NCBI GenBank assembly: GCA_014607495.2
Contig: CP053153.1
Span: forward strand, 15,252,001-15,316,000
From: Carposina sasakii
Taxonomy: Eukaryota > Arthropoda > Insecta > Lepidoptera > Carposinidae
Length of the DNA: 64,000 bases
Reading direction: 5' to 3'
Part shown: in pieces, positions 55,737 to 64,000 of the stretch
How positions within the stretch are numbered: the stretch's first letter is position 1
How the letters are laid out: every line of letters begins with the position of its first letter
Translations under genes and position numbers: made by a program
The notes under the pieces: generated by a model
What the model was told of the DNA's origin: nothing
Seen by the model: the letters and a program-made list of their open reading frames with translations, nothing else
The model's database searches: none

Positions 55737-55862
55737 ACGGATTTTTCCAACAGTCAGAAGCCTATGTGATGGATAAACTTGATGCTGTCTTTATCTAAAA
55801 CTCGATCAAGAAAGAGACAGCATCAACTTTACCACTCAAATAGGCTATCTGACTATTGTCTA
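55737..55862. mobile_element. Short hairpin MITE, copy 2
   Basis: GGACGGATTTTTCCAACAGT CAG, then AACTTGATGCTGTCTTTATC pairing with AAGAAAGAGACAGCATCAAC, then GGCTATCTGACTATTGTC. Related to 6596-6712. Confidence 0.55.
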
Positions 55863-56683
55863 TCTGTACATAATATAATGATTTAAATTCCGCTGCGCTC
55901 ATGAACAAACGTTCACCCTAACTAGTGGCGAGTCCCGCGGGTATACTCGTACATTTGCAACGGTCGTCGAGGATCGGCCCCGCTCGTTACATTACCGAGT
56001 TACTTGTTCGTTCGCCGCCGGCTTTGTACCTTCTACGTTAATGTATACCTAACTTTCCAAACTATCATCCAATAATGTCTGGGAAAACTCTCAATGATGT
56101 ATCTCCGCTGAATTCAAAGGAAACTCGAATTGTAAAAATCTTTTTATTTACTGTTTAATATTATAATTTTAGGTATATATATTGTTCACCCAAAGGTACC
56201 TTTTAAGTATATTTATCTTCCCAACAGGTTTAATGGAAGAAAAAACTCAAAAAAAACCAGGAATTTGTAAATTTTCTTTTCAACCTACTATTTTATGTTA
56301 TCGAGAATAAGAAACAGCAATATTCAAACTGTTGAATCATATGGCTAAAGTAACCATATCACAGTTTAATTATACGCCCAAACTTTGTTTAATGTTAATA
56401 TTAGAACCTTCGCAAATCCGAGTAAGTGTAGTTCGGTAGTGGCGCAAAGTTTGAGAAACCGCGCTAACACTAATTTAGCTTACACAATGCGCTGCAAAGT
56501 TTGGGAGCCGCTGACTGACTCTAAACTAATAACAACCGCCTCGAGTGACAATCAGACATACGTGGAAATAGAAAACATAGGGAAAGAGTTTCTAGTCTGA
56601 CTGATTAAATAAGGTACTACAATACGTGTATCTATACGGTTTTATTATATTGACAAACTTATTTTTACCACTAAACTTGGCTG

Positions 56684-56748
56684 TGGGTGCGCCCACCACC
56701 GGGCCCTACACCCTCCACTGACTGACTGACTGGTGGTGGGCGCACCCA
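56684..56748. repeat. 17-bp perfect inverted repeat of a transposon end
   Basis: TGGGTGCGCCCACCACC (56684-56700) and GGTGGTGGGCGCACCCA (56732-56748), separated by 31 bp with an ACTG-repeat. Each arm matches the end of the fragment at 16215-16267, so this is two ends head to head. Confidence 0.8.
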
Positions 56749-57657
56749 TAGTGAATGTTTGAACTTCCGAATTGTAACGCCTAATACAATTTCATTCACT
56801 AAACTTAGGTAAAAGGAGCAACTATTACTTTGGCACAAACTCTAAACTCATGATTTTAAAAATCTGATATTCCACACGAACTTGAATAGCTACTTAATAC
56901 CTACTGTATTAAAATGTGTGGAACAACGTAATTTTTTTTCACCATTTCGGAGTAGGTTCTATAGTAAAAAATGTATCTATTTATCTACCTAGTCTCGTAC
57001 ATTGTTATTTAGTTAACTAATAAAAAACACATAGGATAGCCAGAACTATAATGGAAAATCATTTCGATCCGTATTGTTTCTAACTATATTTTTTTATTTA
57101 ATATATTTTTTATATTAGTCATGGTCGCATTTACAAACTATACAATTTGCTAGAAGCAGCTAATCCATTGAATTACTGTACAATTTAAATAAGCCTTCAA
57201 AACCTCAAAAACAATATTGTAATCAGTACCCATACATCATTACATTAGTAGGTGCATACTCAGCACGTCATTACGCTAAGCCCAGCGAGCGAACATTCGG
57301 TAGGTATGCAAAGCTAGCGAGCATTCGACGCGCAATGTATGCTAAGCGAGCGATTTATGCTCGCGCCGATGTGTGTGTAATACGCCTGGTGAATCTGAGC
57401 GGGCCGCCTGTTACACCGACGTAGAACTCTATGGCTACTTTTCTTTATTTTTTAGCAAGTGCATTTGATTCTACCCTATTCTATCATTTGATTTGATTTG
57501 ATTCCCGTGAGGGATAAAGGCGTGATTATCTGTATGTATGTATTTGATTCTACCATAACAATTTCTATATGAAGATCGTAATATATATAAGCAATAGATA
57601 AGCAATAGTTTATTTAAATCTTAAACTTACTAAAGAACTTTTAGCAAACTCCAATTA

Positions 57658-57876
57658 AAGGCTCGAGCACACCGGATGCGTATGCGTGCACGTAAGCGTA
57701 GACGTACACGTACCTCTGAGTTTAATGTATAGAACTGTCACCGCTTGACGTCTATGCTTACGTCTACGCATACGCATCTGGTCTGTCCGTGACTTTATAG
57801 TTCCATACATTATAACTCAGAGGTACGTATACGTCTACGCTTACGTGCACGCACACGCATCCGGTGTGCTCAAGCC
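57658..57876. mobile_element. GGCTCGAGCACACC MITE, copy 2
   Basis: Same arms and interior as 9041-9265, differing mainly around CTGGTCTGTCCGTGACTTTA. TTA flanks at 57655-57657 and 57877-57879. Confidence 0.82.
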
Positions 57877-58446
57877 TTATTTGTTTTTATTCTAATTATT
57901 TACTAAAATAACAAAAATCATTCACTTTAAATAAAGTAATAATCTTCGATATGTATATAATTATAAATCGATATCTGACACCGTCTGTCTCACTAAAACA
58001 GCTCGACCGATTGTAATGAAATTCCCTGTATGTTCAGAGTCTATGTTGTTTGTCTACGTTGTTTTAAACGCTTCGTTTGCATCGGAGCGCTGCTACATCG
58101 GTGCTGAGGACCTGATTTATAAAGTTTTAATAAAAAATCCAAGCCTAATGAAATGAACCATCAATATTCTACACAGTGTGACATGCAGCCGCACATGACG
58201 TATATTCAGGGAACTAATTACCAGCGCTGCTCAGTTTGTCAATCAGGAGAGCCTCCCGCCGACTGTTTAACTTCATTCCTTCTGCAATCAACTCAATTGC
58301 TAATTATATACTAGTGGAGAACTTCAGCTGATAGAGGAATAATTGACTTGTACAATCGTTTAATGGGCAGGTATATTTTGTATGTTATGAATAGGAATGA
58401 CTTCAAAACAGGCGCTGATAAATATAAAATTTGTATATTAGTACCT

Positions 58447-58560
58447 GCGATGATAGCCCAATGATTAAGACGTGAGTCTTTCAGTCGGCATGGAAGACAT
58501 TGGTTCGATACTGGTCACGAGCCTGTACCACTGAATTTATTTAATATAAGGGTTTTGCAT
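58447..58560 (+). mobile_element. SINE family A, tRNA head only
   Basis: GCGATGATAGCCCAATGATT AAGACGTGAG, then TTGGTTCGATACTGGTCACG and GCCTGTACCACTGAATTTAT. The body is missing after about 110 bp. Confidence 0.6.
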
Positions 58561-58767
58561 AGATACAGATTTTTAATATGTTATACTAAAATAAAATTGT
58601 CATTTACCTATAGATACCCAAGGAAGATTAGCGTCAGACAGACAGCCTACTGTAAAACAAATGCCAAAACTTTGGCAATACGAGTATGATTATGAGGTTT
58701 AAAGGAAACCATATTGGATAAAGGCAGGAAGATGTTAATTAGTCATACTAAGTACCTACTTCACCAA

Positions 58768-58891
58768 CTCGGTCACCAAGCCGCCTGCCCAGCGTGGTGA
58801 CTATGGGCAAATACCCCCCATGGCAGTCTTGTAGCGTGCCCTGGGGGAAGCCTACGTCCAGCAGTGGACTGCAATAGGCTGATGATGATGA
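58768..58891 (+). mobile_element. Retroposon tail family (CCTACGTCCAGCAGT)
   Basis: GGTCACCAAGCCGCCTGCCC AGCGTGGTGACTATGGGC to CAGCAGTGGACTGCAATAGG CTGATGATGATGATGA. Confidence 0.65.
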
Positions 58892-60934
58892 TGAAGTACC
58901 TACTATTATCCTACTAGTTAAGAGTGTGTCATTTGATGTTTAGAAAACAGTTGTCTGTCACCCTTAACCACTCTTTACAAATAATGGGGAAGTCTATTAT
59001 GTATGATTTATAAATAAAATTCTTCAGAAACACGAATATGAAACGTTTTATAAAGAAAAGGTTGTCTCAAGTTAAATACATCATGTATGTTTAATTAATT
59101 AAACAAAATCGGCTTAATAAAACCAGTGTGAAGTTAATTAAATCTTTATTGACTGAGTAAAACGGGGGACATCGCTTGTCATACTAGAGGGAGCGAGCGA
59201 TAAAATTGCTGCAATAATTACAAAACTAGTCGGAGACGCAAAATTAGTCGTCAACTTGCGAAAATTACGTAGTTTTGGCATTAACTAAGCGGTTGAGTTT
59301 AAACTAGCTCGAGTTCGGGCGTTTTCTTGTTGCAAGTCTAAGTTATAAGCGTTAGCGGAACCTATTTTCAGAATGAACTCTCTATATATAATTGTAATCA
59401 AAGATAAGACAAAGACAAAGCTCTCGGGGATTCAAAAACAACAAAGCTGATTATTCAAATACCAATTTATTAATTAGCGAAAAATTGTAAATTAGCTTAT
59501 GTGCATCACCTCCATCCATTGATTCGAAGATGGTTACCATTGTGACCGATTGTGATACTGGAAAAAAAACAATAAAATGTATATCAGGTTTTAGGACATT
59601 ACTTATAAAAAATAAGCATTATTTAAGCTAATTGCGTGATAAATTGTACAGATATTCGATATATTTAGCTTACGAATATCTTGTTGAACGGTTTCATAAC
59701 TTGGCACACGGTTTTTAAATAGCACCGTCAGTGTATAATTTGGAAGAAATGTAGTAAGTACTGAAAAAAATCCTTCTTGTAATCATAAGCTATATTAATA
59801 TAGAATATTAACTGCTATCGGCTTATAGCTTGGACCGCTTTCAAAGTAAAGCTCCTTTATGTCCCGCTTGACTCCATGGAGCAGCCTACAGCCTGAGGCG
59901 GTTCTTTCCGATTCGCCGGGTAAGCGCATTTACATTCACTTCGCTATTAACTTACATCACGTACTATCAACTAAGGCGCCGCTGACTCGATTCTGAAAAT
60001 TTTTCGTTTGCAAGCTAGGATAGTTCCGTTTACTGCTGCATCCCAATCTATTCATCGTATCAATTTTTTTTTAAGTTACATAAAATGAGCCATTGTCTTG
60101 AGAAACCCAAAACAACAGGAGAGGGTGTAAAAATCATTGTTAAGAATATTCTTACGTTTGACATCTGTACTAGTCAGACAATATTTTTATTGTTTTACTA
60201 TTTGTTAATAGAAAAAAAGTCTATTGTAATGTTTTTCTGACTTTCTATTGAAGGGTGATTTACTAAAGCGCTGCAAACTAAATGAAACCTTAAGGCATGT
60301 CACTGGCGCCTAGGTTGATAGTACATGTAGATTCTGGAATAGTTTTGATATGTGTTTACCAAACTTTATTATTATCTATCAGAAATTTAGTAAAGATTTG
60401 ATACGTAGTCTCACTTTCTTTAAAGCATTAACAAATAATCTATATGAAAATAACACGTATACGTAAAAAAATTTGACCCAATGTATTATTATTAAGACGA
60501 AACTAATAATACCTCTCATACTAAAATACGATAAGTTTAGGGTCAGAAATATATATACATAGATTCGATAAACATAACCCTCCTTAGAGCACAGTTGGGT
60601 AAAAAGTGTCTAAAAGCTACTAAATGTCGTAGTCGCTGCTCGTAACGGACTACGGTTTCGTAGCAAAGTAATGCTGCTACGAATTCGTAGCAGTTTTTAT
60701 AGCTTGTAAAACTAGAACTTATATTTGAATATCAAATTGGTTTTTATATATTTGGAAACAAATTTATTTGGGTATTTGACAATTTGCGAACTTGATAATT
60801 TCCGAAATTGACTGATTGCAACAGCTTGATAATTTGCGAATTTGACAATTTGCGCCTAAAGGATTTTTACGCATAAATTGTTTAGCCATAATAAAAATAT
60901 TGTTTCTCTAATCCTTCATCATCTGCCTTCACAG

Positions 60935-61125
60935 TACTCTTATTTATTTGGGATCAAAATGCAATTTAAATAAAAATAACTTCAAAAATGAACCTTCAGT
61001 TAAAGTACACAGTAACACGAACCCACATAACACAGCTGTCTCGAGACAATCAGCTCGGATTACTCGCGTAAGTGAGAAAAAATCTTGTCGAGCGCGAGTC
61101 ACGTCCTGGCTGCGATGTAAGAAAG
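60935..61125 (+). CDS. Possible internal exon of an unidentified gene
   Basis: An open stretch lies between a good acceptor (CTGCCTTCACAG, ends 60934) and a good donor (AAAG|GTAAGTCT). In the open frame it reads LGSKCNLNKNNFKNEPSVKV, continues through SRQSARITRVSEKKSCRARV and ends near WLRCKKG. It has no ATG of its own, so it would be internal. Composition is protein-like (balanced, basic) rather than AT noise, and no repeat was matched. The family is not recognised and no partner exon was found on either side, so it could be chance. Confidence 0.28.
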
Positions 61126-61592
61126 GTAAGTCTATTGATATGTAAATCCACATTGGGTTTTGTGAGATATACTGAAGTAAATATTGTTGAGGCATGCGTT
61201 TGATACCTTGGTATTGTAAGGTTCTATTGTCTTCTGTTATCTACGAAAACAATGATTACATGATTTTTTATAGTTTATTTCTTTATTCAATTACAAATCA
61301 AGATATAACGTCCCACAAAACTGCTTGCTTACGCCGTTTGACTGTGGGATCAACGAGTAAGTAAATTTTATAATATATAATATCTTGATTAAGATAAATT
61401 TATTAAAAAAAAAACACTTCTCCATTAATATAATCCGTTAGGATATGGTTGATCGTTTCATCTTTAAACAATGTGCTGAGGCATTCAGCTTTGTTTGCCG
61501 AGATTTGGCTAGTGTATAGCTATCGGGATGAAAAATAACGTTGCCAATATGTAATTTAGAAAAGAGATGGTAAAATTCGTCATCCGAGTAAT

Positions 61593-61725
61593 TGACCCGG
61601 TAGCTCAGTGGTTAGAGCGCTAGCACGGAATGCAGAGGTCGTGGGTTCGATTCCCACACGGGTGAAGAGTGGTTTGCTGGAAGAAATCTCTTTAAGAGAT
61701 AATCTCGCCTTTGTACTGAAACTCT
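61593..61725 (+). mobile_element. SINE family B with LINE-derived tail
   Basis: Head GACCCGGTAGCTCAGTGGTT AGAGC then GTCGTGGGTTCGATTCCCAC. The D and T arms pair, but loop position 33 would be C rather than T and the anticodon stem fails, so it is not a working tRNA gene. It continues with TTTGCTGGAAGAAATCTCTT TAAGAGATAA and GCCTTTGTACT, matching the 3' tail of the LINE at 45408-46838 (reverse complement of about 45470-45525). Confidence 0.72.
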
Positions 61726-62245
61726 ACTCTGCCGGCACATCGGTCCTTTATAATGAACTATAATTACGAGTATAGCTTTTTGCTTGCCATAACCCTTTTG
61801 CTGTACCCTGTACTAGCAGCCCGCACCGGCGTCGCACTTCTTCTCTTAAATCACACTATCTATTTTTAAAAAAACGCATGAAAATCCGTTGCATAGTTTA
61901 AAAGATCTAAACATACCTAGGGACAGACAGACTGCGGGACTCGGACTTTGTTTTATACTATGTTATGATAATGTCAAGATTTCATACTTTTCCCATACAA
62001 AAGGAAACCGTATTCAGCTTTTCACAAAATTAGTACATCCGTGTACACACAGGTGCTCGGTGGCGCCATCTCTGGACAAATTTATTCGTCCTCGGGGAAA
62101 TTAATATCAGGTGTGGAGCCAGTAGTGCCTAATGGTCGACGACAAGTGCCTACACTTGTGTACTGTTAGAAATAATATTAAAAAAAACTTACTTCAGGTT
62201 TTTTTGGTAAAGTAAAGGTTTTATAAATTTACATATAATTACACA

Positions 62246-62363
62246 CGGTCACCAACCCGCCTGCCCAGCGTGGTGACTATGAGCAAAAACCCCCCTATGG
62301 CAGAAGCCTTGTGCCGTGCCCTGGGGGAGACCTACGTCCAGCAGTGGACTGCAACAGGCTGAA
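62246..62363 (+). mobile_element. Retroposon tail family (CCTACGTCCAGCAGT)
   Basis: GGTCACCAACCCGCCTGCCC AGCGTGGTGACTATGAGC to GAGACCTACGTCCAGCAGTG GACTGCAACAGGCTGA. Confidence 0.65.
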
Positions 62364-62480
62364 AAAGAATATACACTCACGGCTGTATTCCCAAAATTGG
62401 GTAGCCACAACTGCAGTATCGTGAAGGAGATCCACAGCCACGTTTAGCATAGAGGGGATGTTGATGATCAGTAATAATTT

Positions 62481-62840
62481 GCAGCTGATGTATCATAGTC
62501 GGCGCTTACAGCATCACGGAGATGCAGCTGATGTATCATAGTCGGCACTTACAGCATCAGGGAGATGCAGCTGATGTATCATAGTCGGCGCTTACAGCAT
62601 CACGGAGATGCAGCTGATGTATCATAGTCGGCACTTACAGCATCAGGGAGATGCAGCTGATGTATCATAGTCGGCCCTTACAACATCACGGAGATGCAGC
62701 TGATGTATCATAGTCGGCCCTTACTACATCACGGAGATGCAGCTGATGTATCATAGTCGGCCCTTACAAAATCACGGTGATGCAGCTGATGTATCATAGT
62801 CGGGCCTTTTTACATCAAGGAAATGCAGCTGATGTATCAT
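62481..62840. repeat. 43-bp minisatellite, about 8.4 units
   Basis: GCAGCTGATGTATCATAG starts at 62481, 62524, 62567, 62610, 62653, 62696, 62739, 62782 and 62825, exactly every 43 bp. Units 1-4 alternate between CGCTTACAGCATCACGGA and CACTTACAGCATCAGGGA, giving an 86-bp higher order. Later units carry CCCTTAC. Confidence 0.92.
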
Positions 62841-63032
62841 AGTAAAGCCCCGCATCAGCACAGTACAGGTAGATCAGTTATTTATTATTAGTTCATCAAA
62901 ATCGTAAAATACACTTCACAAATTATTTCGCTTCCGTCATTGTCTGTGCCTTCGCAATCACCTTCGTTATCGACATCCTGCCCAGGACATTAAATACCTG
63001 ATAAAATAGTATTTCACCCTCATCATCATTTT

Positions 63033-63290
63033 CATCATCATTATGTTCAGTCATGAGAAGTCCATTACTGAACATAGGCCTCCCCCAACCACCTCCACTC
63101 CTCGCGGTCTATCGCTGCCTGCATCCAACCGACACCCGCGACCTTAGCTAGGCCGTCCTTCCATCTCACGGGTGGCCTTCCCACGCTGCGTTTGCCAATA
63201 CGTAGTATCCGCTCTAGAACCCTTCAGCTCCATCGGCTATCAGTTCTTCGAGCTATGTACCCTGCCCATTGCCACTTCAGCTTGTTAGAC
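63033..63290 (-). pseudogene. RTE-like LINE ORF2 C-terminus
   Basis: The minus strand reads QLKWQWAGYIARRTDSRWS, a stop, RVLERILRIGKRSVGRPPVR, WKDGLAKVAGVGWM, QAAIDREEWRWLGEAYVQ and a stop: the standard end of RTE-type reverse transcriptases (GH.AR..D.RW ... GRP..RW.D ... LGEAYVQ). One internal stop; only the tail is kept. A (TCA)n tract follows. Confidence 0.75.
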
Positions 63291-64000
63291 CGTTAGCTAA
63301 GTTGGTTACCTTTGTTCTTCTATGGATCCCCTCATTCCATATTCGATCGAAATCCCGGTGGAGATATACCAGCACTTCTCCTTACCGTAACTTAATACAA
63401 AGAAAACAAAAAAAAAACGGAACAAATTATCATCCTCCGCACCGTTTCTTAATGCATAATCCCCAAAGAACGACTCGAGAACTCACTTTAAAATTCATAA
63501 GGGGAAAAATGTTAGACACTGGACGTTTTTAGCCTGTTTTTTTTCGCTTGGTTAGACAGAGACACAATAACAAGACACCTATCTAGAGTCCGTTTCGTAG
63601 AATATTTCCTATGCCTGATATCGGTACTAATTTTTTTGTATGCATTGATACAGATAATGTAGTCACGTACATAGTAACTAGCGCCATCATAGAAAGGAAG
63701 TCTAGTAGTTCAAACCCTTCTGGGACGTTTCTGCCGTAAATATTCAAGGTTACGTACGTTCTCACATTTTTTCTGAATTTCCGCGAATGAAACCTAATGG
63801 GCCATGAAATAGGCGTTGTGGGATATTTGGGAATAATAGGGAAAATTTTAGTGTGTGATCGTAGATTTCAATTTGATTTATATTGTTGTAGTTTGTTGTT
63901 TTATATGTGTCTGGTATATTGTGTGCATTTACGCATCGATTAAATATTTAATTTTATACGTGATAGTTAATTTTACAAAGAATAGTTTCAAAACTTTTAA

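Larger units (their letters stand above)
55554..60934. other. Intergenic DNA
   Basis: Contains retroposon tails (55563-55668, 58768-58891), a hairpin MITE (55737-55862), an inverted repeat (56684-56748), a MITE (57658-57876) and a SINE A head (58447-58560). An unsupported open frame lies at 56385-56600. The stretch 58892-60934 shows nothing recognisable. Confidence 0.45.
61126..64000. other. Repeat-rich DNA to the right edge
   Basis: SINE B with LINE tail (61593-61725), a dispersed repeat (61818-61970), a retroposon tail (62246-62363), a 43-bp minisatellite (62481-62840) and an RTE end (63033-63290). The last 700 bases show no recognised feature. Confidence 0.45.

Noticed and set aside
56385..56600. 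71-codon frame ending EIENIGKEFLV
   Set aside because: Begins at TTG; the nearest acceptor (CACAG, ends 56364) is followed by an in-frame stop; no donor or homologue seen. Left as an unsupported ORF.
61594..61664. tRNA gene
   Set aside because: The D and T arms look right, but the anticodon stem does not pair, position 33 is C, the first and seventh acceptor pairs fail, and several copies exist with LINE-type tails. It is a SINE head.
1..64000. CRISPR array, operons, prophage
   Set aside because: Tandem repeats here (129, 127, 43, 21 bp) have no unique spacers, genes are spliced, and the retroelement content is eukaryotic.

Overview
The window is AT-rich animal genomic DNA that most resembles a moth or butterfly (Lepidoptera). 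It contains GT-AG spliced genes with long introns. It also contains repeats typical of lepidopteran genomes: Helitron-type ends reading ...GTCCACTAG, RTE and CR1/Jockey LINEs, tRNA-headed SINEs, TIR miniatures, and tails such as the (TTTGAC)n end of a CR1-group LINE. No bacterial genes, CRISPR array or rRNA were seen. All identifications come from reading the sequence; no database was searched.

Layout. (1) 1-10042, + strand: the last five coding exons of a lachesin/DIP-like immunoglobulin-superfamily cell-surface protein. It enters from the left edge and ends in a short hydrophobic tail that looks like a GPI signal. Intron phases agree at every junction. (2) 10043-26088: repeat-rich intergenic DNA with TIR miniatures, a possible Penelope-type fragment near 16.0 kb, minus-strand Helitron ends at 19.3-19.9 kb, and a hAT-type element at 20.4-21.6 kb that carries a second hAT-type element; each has a perfect 8-bp target duplication. 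(3) 26089-26895 (+) and 40275-41842 (-): two small spliced genes for secreted proteins that share a distinctive C-terminus (TTST.PPWV.G then KC.GLVTCKS..W). They are paralogues facing each other across 13 kb, and I do not recognise the family. They are the best candidates here for something undescribed. (4) 33395-38383, - strand: a 5-kb LINE with both ORFs open, inserted into a 129-bp tandem array and flanked by a 5-bp target duplication. (5) 43.6-55.6 kb: two almost identical 0.8-kb Helitrons, a decayed Jockey/CR1-like LINE, RTE fragments in opposing orientation, and SINEs. (6) 55.6-64 kb: more repeats, a 43-bp minisatellite, a LINE tail and one possible exon (60935-61125) of an unidentified gene.

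The host genes do not form an obvious pathway. The Ig protein belongs to a family of neuronal and epithelial adhesion molecules. The two small secreted paralogues probably arose by local inverted duplication and have since diverged in everything but the C-terminus. Most other open frames are parts or shadows of repeats.
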